Source: Terriglobia bacterium (GTDB lineage Bacteria > Acidobacteriota > Terriglobia > Terriglobales > Acidobacteriaceae). Taken from it: 64,000 nt of DNA. Both the position numbers and the translations under genes were made by a program. Below, in pieces: positions 55,049 through 64,000 of the stretch. How positions within the stretch are numbered: position 1 is the first letter of the stretch; every line of letters begins with the position of its first letter. A model generated the notes under the pieces. It was not told the origin of the DNA. It saw only the letters and a list, made by a program, of their open reading frames with translations, and ran no database searches. The stretch spans positions 67,891 through 131,890 of the forward strand of contig JAIQFD010000007.1 in NCBI GenBank assembly GCA_020073495.1. The letters are read 5' to 3'.

Positions 55049-55324
55049 TCAGCCCGCGGCGCCTTCGCCGCGTATGATCCGCACCTCCCGCCACTTCAGC
55101 CCGCTGACGTCGATCCCGTACTTGGCCTTCACGTACTCCGCGACGAAGCGCTTCGCCGCGTCCAGCGACTTCTCGAATCGATCGGTCAGTTCCGCCCTCT
55201 TCTCCCGCAGGTCGAAGACGGTGATCCGCCATTTTGTGGACTCATGGAAGGTCAGCGACAGGGCCAGGCTGGGCTGGTCGGTCAGGGCAAGAACACAATC
55301 CCCGGGGAAGTAATTCTGTGCCAT
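55049..55324 (-). CDS. Hypothetical protein
   Basis: ATG 55324 with a GGGGGAG ribosome site gives 91 residues. Two beta strands then a helix (ELTDRFEKSLDAAKRFVAEY) are predicted by eye; no family is recognised. It converges on purB and diverges from the M50 gene. Confidence 0.6.
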   Translation of the reverse strand: MAQNYFPGDCVLALTDQPSLALSLTFHESTKWRITVFDLREKRAELTDRFEKSLDAAKRFVAEYVKAKYGIDVSGLKWREVRIIRGEGAAG

Positions 55325-55463
55325 CGCTCTCCCCCACATGGAGAACACTTCCGGAAAGCAACCGCGGAAGGGAGGTGACATTTTCCGCTCCCAGCCGCCA
55401 GATTTCAAGCCCGGCGCGCCCATCTCCCCGGGGGAGGCCGTGTTACCATCGAGCCACGTCCGG

Positions 55464-56105
55464 ATGAGCCTTGACCCCGTCGCAATCGTTTTCCAGGTGG
55501 TGGTCTTTCTGTTCGCCATCAGCGTGCACGAGTCTGCGCACGCATGGACGGCCAATCATTACGGCGATCCCACGGCCCGGATGCTGGGACGGATCACCCT
55601 CAACCCCATCTATCACATCGACCCGATCGGCACGGTGCTATTGCCGCTGATCGCTCTTATGTACAACATCCCGATGATCGGTTGGGCCAAGCCCACCCCG
55701 GTGAACCCGCTGAATTTCGGCAAGAACCATGTGAAGGCCGACATCATGACCTCGGTCGCGGGCCCGGTCAGCAATCTCATCGTGGCCACGGGGGCGGTCG
55801 CCGTGCTGGCCGTCCTTTTCCGTCTGCGGTTTGTGCTCGGCGCCGCCTCGGAGCCCCTCGAGCACCTTTTCACCGAGGCCTTGTTCATCAATGTGCTGTT
55901 GGCTGTTTTCAACATGATTCCCGTGCCGCCGCTGGACGGCAGCCACGTCATCCGCCATTTCCTGTCCGGATCGGCGCTGGCCCTGTATGACCGCATTGGG
56001 ATGTTTGGTTTGTTGATTTTGTTTGTCGCGGGCGGCAATATCATCGGAACGCTGGTGCATCCGTTCCTGGTGTTCTTTGCCAGGCTGCTTTACGCGATCT
56101 CATGA
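55464..56105 (+). CDS. Site-2-protease-family (M50) membrane peptidase
   Basis: ATG 55464 gives 213 residues. Metal motif HESAH in the first helix (VHESAHAWTANHYGD) and NMIPVPPLDGSHV as the third ligand region, with four to five helices. Such proteases cut membrane proteins, often anti-sigma factors. It overlaps trpS by 4 bp, so they are co-translated. Confidence 0.9.
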   Translation: MSLDPVAIVFQVVVFLFAISVHESAHAWTANHYGDPTARMLGRITLNPIYHIDPIGTVLLPLIALMYNIPMIGWAKPTPVNPLNFGKNHVKADIMTSVAGPVSNLIVATGAVAVLAVLFRLRFVLGAASEPLEHLFTEALFINVLLAVFNMIPVPPLDGSHVIRHFLSGSALALYDRIGMFGLLILFVAGGNIIGTLVHPFLVFFARLLYAIS

Positions 56106-57160
56106 CAGCCACGACCAAGAAACGCGTGCTCAGCGGCATGCGTCCGACAGGCAAGCTGCACCTGGGCAACTACCTCGGGGCGCTCGCCAACTGGGTCAAG
56201 CTCCAGGACCAGTACGAGTGCTTCTTCTTTATCGCGGATTGGCACGCGCTCACCACCGATTACGCCGACCCCTCGCGCGTGAAGGCCAGCTCTATCGAAG
56301 TCGTGCTCGACTATCTGGCCGCAGGCCTTGACCCGGAGCGCTCGACACTCTTCATCCAGTCCCACGTGCCGCAGCACGCCGAACTGCATCTGCTCTTCTC
56401 GCTCATCACGCCGCTGGGCTGGCTGGAGCGCGTGCCGACCTATAAAGAGCAGAAGGAGAACATCAAGGGCAAGGACCTGGGGACCTACGGCTTCCTTGGA
56501 TATCCGGTGCTCCAATCCGCCGACATCCTGATCTACCGGGCGGATTTCGTCCCCGTGGGCGAAGACCAGGTGGCACACGTCGAGATCACCCGCGAGATCG
56601 CACGCCGCTTCAACGGCTTCTACCAATGGAAGGGACACGACGTCTTTCCCGAACCGCAGCCGCTGCTGACGCCCGCCGCCAAAGTTCCGGGCACCGATGG
56701 CCGCAAGATGTCGAAGTCCTACGGCAACACCATCCTGATGAGCGAGCCGGAAAAATCGATCCGGGCGAAGCTCAAGACCATGGTGACCGACCCGGCGCGC
56801 GTGCGCCGCACCGACCCCGGCAATCCCGACCTTTGCCCGGTCGGCGACCTGCACAAGATCTTCAGCTCCAAAGAGACGATGGCCAAGGTGAACGCCGGAT
56901 GCCGCAGCGCGGGCATCGGCTGCATCGAGTGCAAGGGCTGGGCCGCAGACGCCATCGTCCAGCACCTGGAGCCCATCCAGGAACGCCGCCGCAAGTACGA
57001 GAACAACCCCAGGCTGGCCTGGGACGTGCTCGAGGCGGGCTCGCGAAAGGCCGGGCAGCACGCCGAGAACACCATGCAGCAGGTGCGCGCCGCCATGAAT
57101 ATGTCGAGGGAGTACGAAGCGCCCACCAAGGCGGCTTCCGGCGAGGAGAACGGCGAATAA
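56102..57160 (+). CDS. trpS: Tryptophanyl-tRNA synthetase
   Basis: A 352-residue class I synthetase with the HIGH-equivalent TGKLHLGNYLG and KMSKS (DGRKMSKSYGN). It charges tRNA-Trp. The gene is the second of the run 55464-59545 (M50-trpS-scpA-scpB-mutM); the stop overlaps the scpA start (TAATG). Confidence 0.95.
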   Translation: MTATTKKRVLSGMRPTGKLHLGNYLGALANWVKLQDQYECFFFIADWHALTTDYADPSRVKASSIEVVLDYLAAGLDPERSTLFIQSHVPQHAELHLLFSLITPLGWLERVPTYKEQKENIKGKDLGTYGFLGYPVLQSADILIYRADFVPVGEDQVAHVEITREIARRFNGFYQWKGHDVFPEPQPLLTPAAKVPGTDGRKMSKSYGNTILMSEPEKSIRAKLKTMVTDPARVRRTDPGNPDLCPVGDLHKIFSSKETMAKVNAGCRSAGIGCIECKGWAADAIVQHLEPIQERRRKYENNPRLAWDVLEAGSRKAGQHAENTMQQVRAAMNMSREYEAPTKAASGEENGE

Positions 57161-57999
57161 TGCCCGAAGCCACGCCCAATCCGAATCCCGCGCCGTCGGC
57201 GACACCGGCCGGGAAGAAGGATGGAACCGACTTCCCCTTCTCCGTTACCGTGGGCGAGGTCTACGACGGGCCTCTCGACCTCCTGCTCGACCTCATCCGC
57301 AAGCAGGACATCGACATCTACGACATCCCCATCGCACGCATCACGGCGCAGTACCTGGGCTACGTGGAGAAACTCAAAGAGCTCGACGTCAACGTCGCCG
57401 CCGAGTTCATTTTCATGGCCTCGGTGCTCATCCAGATCAAGTCGCGGATGCTCCTGCCGCGCGACCCCGACGCGCCCGCCGACCAGCAGGACGACCCGCG
57501 CATGGACCTGGTCAGCCGCTTGCTCGAGCACGAGAAATTCAAGAACGCGGCCCAGATGTTGATGCAGAAGCAGCAGCTCGAGGAAGCCGTGTGGTCGAAC
57601 CCCGCGTTGAAGGAGTTCAAGGACGCCGAGGGCGCCGAAGCCGAACTCGCCGCCGACGTTGTGGACCTGGTACGCACCTTCCAGGACATCCTGGAGCGCG
57701 CCAAGGAGCGCCCCATCCTCCAGCTGGACGAGGAGGCCATCACCGTCGGCCAGATGATGGATTACATCCGTCGCCGGCTGCTGATGGAAGACCGCCCTGT
57801 GCGCCTGAAGTCGCTGCTGCAGTACACGCGATCGCGCAACGCCCTGGTGTGCGCCTTCCTAGCCCTGCTCGAGATGGTGCGCTTGCAGGCAATCTTGCTC
57901 CGCCAGAACCGCGTCTTCGGCGACATTCTGGTGAAGAAACACACGATGTTCGACGCTATCATGAGCGATGAGTCGGCCGTACGGGACGATTGGCGTTAA
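57160..57999 (+). CDS. scpA: Segregation and condensation protein A
   Basis: A 279-residue kleisin with the N-terminal motif YDGPLDLLLDLIRKQDIDIY and a C-terminal winged-helix region. It joins SMC and ScpB in chromosome condensation. The last 35 bp before scpB are a heptamer array. Confidence 0.94.
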   Translation: MPEATPNPNPAPSATPAGKKDGTDFPFSVTVGEVYDGPLDLLLDLIRKQDIDIYDIPIARITAQYLGYVEKLKELDVNVAAEFIFMASVLIQIKSRMLLPRDPDAPADQQDDPRMDLVSRLLEHEKFKNAAQMLMQKQQLEEAVWSNPALKEFKDAEGAEAELAADVVDLVRTFQDILERAKERPILQLDEEAITVGQMMDYIRRRLLMEDRPVRLKSLLQYTRSRNALVCAFLALLEMVRLQAILLRQNRVFGDILVKKHTMFDAIMSDESAVRDDWR

Positions 58000-58000
58000 C

Positions 58001-58031
58001 GAGAAACTAGAAACGAGAAACCAGAAACTAG
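58001..58031 (+). repeat. Heptamer array between scpA and scpB
   Basis: Units GAGAAAC, TAGAAAC, GAGAAAC, CAGAAAC, then TAG. Same unit as the hairpin inside dnaE2. Its end supplies AGGA just before the scpB ATG. Confidence 0.9.
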
Positions 58032-58034
58032 GAC

Positions 58035-58724
58035 ATGAGCTTGAAGGGCCAAATCGAAGCCATCATTTACGCCGCGGAAGAACCTGTCACTGTGGACCAG
58101 ATCGCTACCGCTCTCAAGGAGCACGTCGCCTCCGAGCCGCCCGCTGCCGGCGAAGAGAAGAAAGATCCGCTCGCCGGCCTGAGGGCGCAGGTCCGCAACC
58201 TGATCGACGAACTGGCCCAGGAATACGCCGCCTCCGACCGCGGCATGGAGATCCGCCAGGTCGCCGGCGGCTACCGCGTCTCCACCAAGCCCGAGTACCA
58301 CGACGTGGTGCGCTCCTTCGCCAAGTCGCTGAAGTCGCCGGTGCGCCTGTCGCTCCAGGCGCTGGAGACGCTGGCTGTCATCGCCTACAAGCAGCCGGTG
58401 ACGGTGCCCGAGATCAGCGAGATCCGCGGCGTGGACGCCAGCGGCGTCATTGGCACCTTGCTCGACCGCAAGCTCATCACCACCGCCGGGCGCAAGGCCG
58501 TGATCGGCCGCCCCATCCTCTACAAGACGACCAAGGACTTCCTCCTCCGCTTCGGTCTCAAGGACATCGGGGAGCTGCCCAGCGTGGAGGAGTTCGAGAA
58601 GCTGGCCGCGGAAACCATCCAGGCTGACCTCTTCCCAACGCCGGAGCCGGTCGCAGACGCCACCGGAGTCTCCGAGGCTCCGGAGCCCGCAGCCGCCGCG
58701 TCCAACGACGACGGAAGCTCTTAG
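58035..58724 (+). CDS. scpB: Segregation and condensation protein B
   Basis: A 229-residue protein made of two winged helices (LKGQIEAIIYAAEEPVTVDQ and LQALETLAVIAYKQPVT). Partner of ScpA/SMC. The tail (SEAPEPAAAASNDDGSS) is low-complexity. Confidence 0.94.
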   Translation: MSLKGQIEAIIYAAEEPVTVDQIATALKEHVASEPPAAGEEKKDPLAGLRAQVRNLIDELAQEYAASDRGMEIRQVAGGYRVSTKPEYHDVVRSFAKSLKSPVRLSLQALETLAVIAYKQPVTVPEISEIRGVDASGVIGTLLDRKLITTAGRKAVIGRPILYKTTKDFLLRFGLKDIGELPSVEEFEKLAAETIQADLFPTPEPVADATGVSEAPEPAAAASNDDGSS

Positions 58725-58741
58725 ACGGGCGGGCTTCACCG

Positions 58742-59545
58742 ATGCCCGAACTCCCCGAAGTCGAAACCATCGCGCGCGGTCTGGCCAAGCGCGTCACCGG
58801 TGATACGGTCGAGTCTGCCTGGATCGGCGAAAAGCCCGAGCCCCTGAAATCGCCCGCCGACGAGATCGTCCGCACCCTCGAGGGTGCAAGCATCGCGCGC
58901 ATCCACCGCCAGGGGAAGCACATCGTCTTCGAACTTCGTCACAAATCTGATCGCGCGCAGTTCATCGTTCACCTGGGCATGACGGGACGCCTGCTGATCG
59001 CCAGCCCCGATCTTCCTGTCGAGAAGCACACTCACGCCATCCTGCGCCTGCGCTCCGGCCGCGAGTTGCGCTTTGTGGATCCCCGTCGCTTCGGCCGGCT
59101 TTCCGTGCACAAGGAAAAACGATTCGAAGGCATGGAGCCGCTTGACCTCGGCTTTGAGCTGTTCCGCGGCCTCTTCCGCAAGCGCAAAACGCCCATCAAG
59201 AGCGCGCTGCTCAACCAGAAGCTGCTGCGCGGCATCGGCAACATCTACGCCGACGAGTCGCTGGCCCGCGCCGGCATCCGCCCTCGCCGGCGCGCCGGCT
59301 CGCTCACACGCGACCAGCTTCACCGCCTGTACGGATCCATCCAGCAAGTGCTGAATGAGGCCATTGCCGCCGGCGGCTCCTCGGTCTCCGACTACGTGGA
59401 CGCCGAGGGGGATGAAGGCTTCTTTCAGCTCCAGCATCGTGTCTACGGCCGCGAAGGGGAGCCCTGCCTGGTCTGCCGTACGCCGATCAAGCGCGTGGTG
59501 GTCGCGGGGCGCAGCACGCATTACTGCCCGAAGTGTCAGAGATAG
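58742..59545 (+). CDS. mutM: Formamidopyrimidine-DNA glycosylase
   Basis: A 267-residue Fpg: catalytic N-terminus MPELPEVETIARGL (Pro2, Glu3), helix-two-turn-helix GIGNIYADESL, and C-terminal zinc finger CLVC...CPKC. It excises 8-oxoguanine. Its TAG stop lies inside the left arm of an inverted heptamer array. Confidence 0.95.
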   Translation: MPELPEVETIARGLAKRVTGDTVESAWIGEKPEPLKSPADEIVRTLEGASIARIHRQGKHIVFELRHKSDRAQFIVHLGMTGRLLIASPDLPVEKHTHAILRLRSGRELRFVDPRRFGRLSVHKEKRFEGMEPLDLGFELFRGLFRKRKTPIKSALLNQKLLRGIGNIYADESLARAGIRPRRRAGSLTRDQLHRLYGSIQQVLNEAIAAGGSSVSDYVDAEGDEGFFQLQHRVYGREGEPCLVCRTPIKRVVVAGRSTHYCPKCQR

Positions 59546-59626
59546 CGGTTAGCAATTTGCGATTAGCGTTTAGCCAACTACGATCCGCCTGCCTGGCTAA
59601 ACGCTAATGGCTAATAGCTAATCGCT
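59544..59626. repeat. Inverted heptamer arrays (33-bp arms) after mutM
   Basis: Arms 59544-59576 and 59594-59626 match at 29 of 33 positions as inverted copies with a 17-base loop. Units are 7 bp (GCGATTA, GCGTTTA; on the right ACGCTAA, TGGCTAA). It may end the trpS-mutM transcript. Confidence 0.93.
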
Positions 59627-59672
59627 CGCCGGGCCACCACAAATTCCCCGGCATAATCTACACTTGCACGCC

Positions 59673-60656
59673 ATGACAGCCTTCGCCATCGGAGTGGACC
59701 TCGGGGGCACGAACCTGCGCATCGCCGCCGTGGACGAAACCGGCCGCCTGATGGAAAAGCTGACGATTGGCACGCAGATCTCGAAGGGCCGCGGCCACGT
59801 CATCGACGAAATGACCGCAGCCATCCGCGCGATCTCCGACAAGTTCAAAAAGGATACGCTCCTGGGCATCGGCATCGGAGTGGCCGGGATCATCGACATG
59901 GAAACCGGCATTCTCCGCGAGGCACCCAACCTCCCCGGCTGGGAGGACTACCCGGTGCGCGACGAGATCGAGAAACGCCTCGGCACACGCGTCATCCTGG
60001 AGAACGACGCCAACGCGGCCGCGTTCGGCGAAAAGTGGCTGGGCGCCGCCCGCGACTACGACGACATGTGCATGCTCACCTTGGGAACGGGCATCGGTGG
60101 GGGAATCGTCCTCGGCGGGCGGGTCTGGCACGGTTTCAGGGGCATGGCGGGGGAACTCGGCCACATCACGATCGACCCCGACGGCCCGGCCTGCGGTTGC
60201 GGCAGCCGCGGTTGTGTGGAGCAGTTTGCTTCCGCCAGCGCCATCGTCCGCATGGCGAAGGAAGCGATCGCCAGCGGACGCGCGCTCGAGCTTGCCCGCG
60301 CCGCCGACCAGGACCCCGAGTTCGGCTCCAAGGTCGTCTACCGGATGGCGGTGCAGGGGGACCGCCCGGCGCAAGAAATCTACCAGAAGGCCGGTTGGGC
60401 GCTGGGCATCGTTCTCGCCGACTTGGTCAACGTTTTCAATCTCCCGATGTACGTGATCGGAGGTGGCGTCTCCAGCGCCTGGGAAGCCTTCGCCCCTGCG
60501 ATGCTCAAGGAAGTCGCTGCCAGGTCGTTCGTCTACCGCGCGACGAACACGGATGCGGATGCGCCTCTGGACCGCAAGAAAACTATCATTACCCGCGCCT
60601 TGCTCGGCGGAGATGCCGGCCTCTATGGCGCCGCGCGCCTGTCCATGTTCCCCTAG
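59673..60656 (+). CDS. ROK-family sugar kinase (glucokinase-like)
   Basis: ATG 59673 gives 327 residues. ATP-binding GVDLGGTNLRIAAVD, catalytic END in ILENDANAAAFGE, zinc motif CGCGSRGCVEQ. It phosphorylates glucose or a related hexose. It converges on hisC. Confidence 0.9.
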   Translation: MTAFAIGVDLGGTNLRIAAVDETGRLMEKLTIGTQISKGRGHVIDEMTAAIRAISDKFKKDTLLGIGIGVAGIIDMETGILREAPNLPGWEDYPVRDEIEKRLGTRVILENDANAAAFGEKWLGAARDYDDMCMLTLGTGIGGGIVLGGRVWHGFRGMAGELGHITIDPDGPACGCGSRGCVEQFASASAIVRMAKEAIASGRALELARAADQDPEFGSKVVYRMAVQGDRPAQEIYQKAGWALGIVLADLVNVFNLPMYVIGGGVSSAWEAFAPAMLKEVAARSFVYRATNTDADAPLDRKKTIITRALLGGDAGLYGAARLSMFP

Positions 60657-60673
60657 TCCAGTAAGGATTGGGA

Positions 60674-60691
60674 TCCGCGTTGAACCGCGGA
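60674..60691. terminator. Short hairpin between ROK kinase and hisC
   Basis: TCCGCG and CGCGGA pair across TTGAAC; weak, no T tract. Confidence 0.3.
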
Positions 60692-60698
60692 CAAGGAA

Positions 60699-61829
60699 TT
60701 ACCGTCCCACCGACGCTCGTTCTGTCGCCTTGGCTAGCGCCAGAATGAAGCGCTCGTTCTGCTCCGGCGTGCCGATGGTCACGCGCAGGGCATTGGGGCA
60801 GCCCCACCCACCGGTCAGCGGGCGAATGATCACGCCGCCGGCCTGCACTTTCTTGGCGACACTGGCCGCATCATCGACCTCGAAGTAAATGAAGTTCGCG
60901 GATGTAGGCACGGCCAGGATCCCCAGGTCGCGGAATTTCTCCAGCAGCCACTTCGCCCCGGCGCGGTTGTTCTCCACCGTGCGCCGGATGTGGGCTTCGT
61001 CTTCCAGCGCCGCCAGGGCGGCCGCCTCGGCCATCCCCGACACCGCGAATGCCATCTGCAGCCGCACGAAATACGTGATCATCCTCTCGCTGGCGAAGCC
61101 GTACCCGACGCGTGCTCCAGCGAGTCCGTGCGCCTTGGAAAACGTGCGCAGCACGACCACACTTCTTCCCTCGCGCACGTAGTCGAGCGAATGGGAGTAC
61201 TCGATGCCGCGCTCCCGCGCAAAGTCCGTTGCGAAATCGCAATACGCCTCGTCCAGCACGGTGACCACGTGGTCTGGCAGGCGGTCAAGGAAGCGGTCGA
61301 TGGCCTTGGCGTCCACCATCGTGCCTGTCGGATTATTGGGGTTGGCGATAAAAACGATCCGCGTGTCGGCGTTCACCCGGGCGGCGATCGCCTCCAGGTC
61401 GAAAGTGTGGTCCTTCATCGGCACCGTGATGAAGTCGGCGCCCGTGGCTCCTGTCGCGATCGGATAGACGATGAACGACCGCTCGCTGGTCACCGCGTTC
61501 AGCCCCGGCCGCAGCAGCGCCCGCGCGATGATGTTCAGGAATGCGGTCGAGCCGTTCGACACCATCACCTGGTTGATGTCGACCTGGTTGAGCTCCGCCA
61601 GTCGCAGCCGGAGTTCCGTGATCTCGTTGTCGGGATAGAAATTGGCTTCGCCGGCGGCCTCGTGCATCGCTTGCAGGGCCTTGGGGGATGGGCCGAACGG
61701 GTTCTCGTTCGACGCCATCTTGATGCATTCGGTGCCGGATTCCAGTTCCGCCTGCTTGATGGGCTTGCCAGGAACGTATCCTGGAAGCTTGCGGATGTAG
61801 TCCGGCACCAAGTCTTCGAATTTGCTCAT
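60699..61829 (-). CDS. hisC: Histidinol-phosphate aminotransferase
   Basis: ATG 61829 gives 376 residues; a GTG 21 bp earlier overlaps rluB. Class I aminotransferase: FIANPNNPTG, PLP Lys in RTFSKAHGLAGARVGYG. It makes histidinol phosphate and may also act on aromatic substrates. It starts 7 bp after rluB ends. Confidence 0.9.
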   Translation of the reverse strand: MSKFEDLVPDYIRKLPGYVPGKPIKQAELESGTECIKMASNENPFGPSPKALQAMHEAAGEANFYPDNEITELRLRLAELNQVDINQVMVSNGSTAFLNIIARALLRPGLNAVTSERSFIVYPIATGATGADFITVPMKDHTFDLEAIAARVNADTRIVFIANPNNPTGTMVDAKAIDRFLDRLPDHVVTVLDEAYCDFATDFARERGIEYSHSLDYVREGRSVVVLRTFSKAHGLAGARVGYGFASERMITYFVRLQMAFAVSGMAEAAALAALEDEAHIRRTVENNRAGAKWLLEKFRDLGILAVPTSANFIYFEVDDAASVAKKVQAGGVIIRPLTGGWGCPNALRVTIGTPEQNERFILALAKATERASVGR

Positions 61830-61836
61830 CGTCACA

Positions 61837-62625
61837 TTACTTTGTATCACGCCGAAGCGTTTTTCCGCGATGTGTGCCCCGGTTACCTTGGGCCGCGTTC
61901 TTTAGCTTCTGGACCTCGGGGGGCGTGAGCTGGCGGTAGGTTCCCGGCTCCACGTCCAGTTCCAGCGGCCCGTAGCGGACGCGCTTGATCTTTTCCACGT
62001 GATGTCCCACAGCCTCGAACATGCGCCGGAGCTGCCGGTTGCGTCCCTCGATGAGCGTGACCTCGTACCAGGGGTTCTCCGCTTCGCGGACGATGCGGAT
62101 CTTCGCCGGCGCCGTCATCACCGGCTTGCCGCCGCGCGGGTCATTCTTGCCTCCGATGCGCACCCCTCGGCGCAGTTTCTCGATGTCGGCCTCGTCCGGC
62201 CGCCCGCTCACTTTCACCAGGTAAGTCTTGGGCACGTGTGACGACGCATGCATCAGCTTGGCCGACAGCGCGCCATCGTTGGTCAGCAGCAGCAGCCCCT
62301 CGCTGCCGTAGTCCAGCCGTCCCACCGGGTACACGCGCGCCCGGACGCCTCGCACCAGGTCCATCACCGTCGGCCTGCGTTCGGGATCCGAGACCGTGGA
62401 CACGAATCCCTTGGGCTTGTTCAGCAGGATGTATACGTGCCGCTCCGGCCCGCGCAGCGGCTTGTTGCCGACCTTGATGTGATCGCGCTCCGGGTCGGCC
62501 TTGGCCCCGAGCTGGGTCACCACCTGCCCGTTCACGCTGACCATCCCTGCCGTGATCAGTTCCTCGGCCTTGCGCCGTGAAGCGATCCCCGCCGCCGCAA
62601 TGATTTTCTGTAAGCGTTCTTCCAT
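61837..62625 (-). CDS. rluB: RluB-type 23S rRNA pseudouridine synthase
   Basis: A 262-residue enzyme: S4 domain (RLQKIIAAAGIASRRKAEEL) and catalytic GRLDYGSEGLLLLTNDG (Asp). It isomerises a uridine of 23S rRNA (position 2605 in E. coli). The tail is Lys/Arg-rich (GNRGTHRGKTLRRDTK). Confidence 0.9.
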   Translation of the reverse strand: MEERLQKIIAAAGIASRRKAEELITAGMVSVNGQVVTQLGAKADPERDHIKVGNKPLRGPERHVYILLNKPKGFVSTVSDPERRPTVMDLVRGVRARVYPVGRLDYGSEGLLLLTNDGALSAKLMHASSHVPKTYLVKVSGRPDEADIEKLRRGVRIGGKNDPRGGKPVMTAPAKIRIVREAENPWYEVTLIEGRNRQLRRMFEAVGHHVEKIKRVRYGPLELDVEPGTYRQLTPPEVQKLKNAAQGNRGTHRGKTLRRDTK

Positions 62626-62656
62626 AGTGTCTAGAATGCCTGCTTATTTGTATCAG

Positions 62657-64000
<1,344 letters not shown>

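Overview
Organism. The window is GC-rich bacterial chromosome with dense, mostly overlapping operons. Several genes point to the phylum Acidobacteriota: a secreted VWFA-related protein of the type common in that phylum, a SpoIVB-type S55 peptidase protein, a pilin-like 'SINTAQVTYQSTYP' tail, a DUF2934 protein, and many dispersed short repeats. This placement is inferred from families, not from a marker gene; a relative of Koribacter/Terriglobia is my best guess.

Layout. Bases 1-3722 look accessory: a coiled-coil membrane protein cut by the left edge, a zinc-ribbon protein, then an overlapping serine recombinase / AlpA-like HTH / tyrosine integrase module that ends against the 3' end of a tRNA-Glu(CTC) gene (3742-3816), the likely attachment site. 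Bases 4068-9763 are the imuA-imuB-dnaE2 mutagenic-repair cassette. On the minus strand, 16847-10228 is a five-gene signalling operon (response regulator, HD-GYP, PAS/GAF histidine kinase, response regulator, hybrid kinase) in which every junction overlaps. Bases 17389-22034 hold a PD-(D/E)XK nuclease-like gene, a one-chain restriction-modification enzyme and a small membrane protein. Bases 22290-26411 are a cytochrome c maturation cluster (ccmF, ccmH, a short ccmI-like gene and a secreted protein), followed by htpX, moxR and DUF4149. Bases 28900-46400 are a patchwork rich in repeats: a pilin-tailed membrane protein, a repeat protein, a STAS protein, a complete 2.1-kb IS1595-type element with two passenger genes, ychF, an S23 four-helix-bundle gene, a ZIP transporter, VWFA and S55 proteins, a beta-propeller, a HEAT-like gene and a second PD-(D/E)XK paralogue. 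The rest is mainly housekeeping: lolC, lolD, clpC, glutaredoxin, usp, marR, purB, an M50 peptidase, trpS-scpA-scpB-mutM, a ROK kinase, hisC, rluB and purA (cut by the right edge).

Main observations. (1) Short degenerate tandem arrays, most with a 7-bp period and a different unit at each site, occur at about ten places. Several pairs are inverted and would fold into long hairpins. One inverted pair encloses the S23 (23S rRNA intervening-sequence protein) gene, and another lies in frame inside dnaE2. This resembles ribosomal intervening sequences (inverted repeats around an S23 ORF) but outside rRNA, and is my best candidate for an undescribed element family. (2) A separate ~47-bp repeat occurs five times between 28.9 and 43.3 kb; two inverted pairs bracket genes, and the IS1595 element sits inside one copy with an 8-bp target duplication. 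(3) All three imuA/imuB/dnaE2 genes carry repeat-derived insertions in frame. (4) There are two local rearrangements: a doubled C-terminal tail on a PD-(D/E)XK gene, and a duplicated lolC start that forms a 48-codon leader ORF overlapping the lolC start codon.
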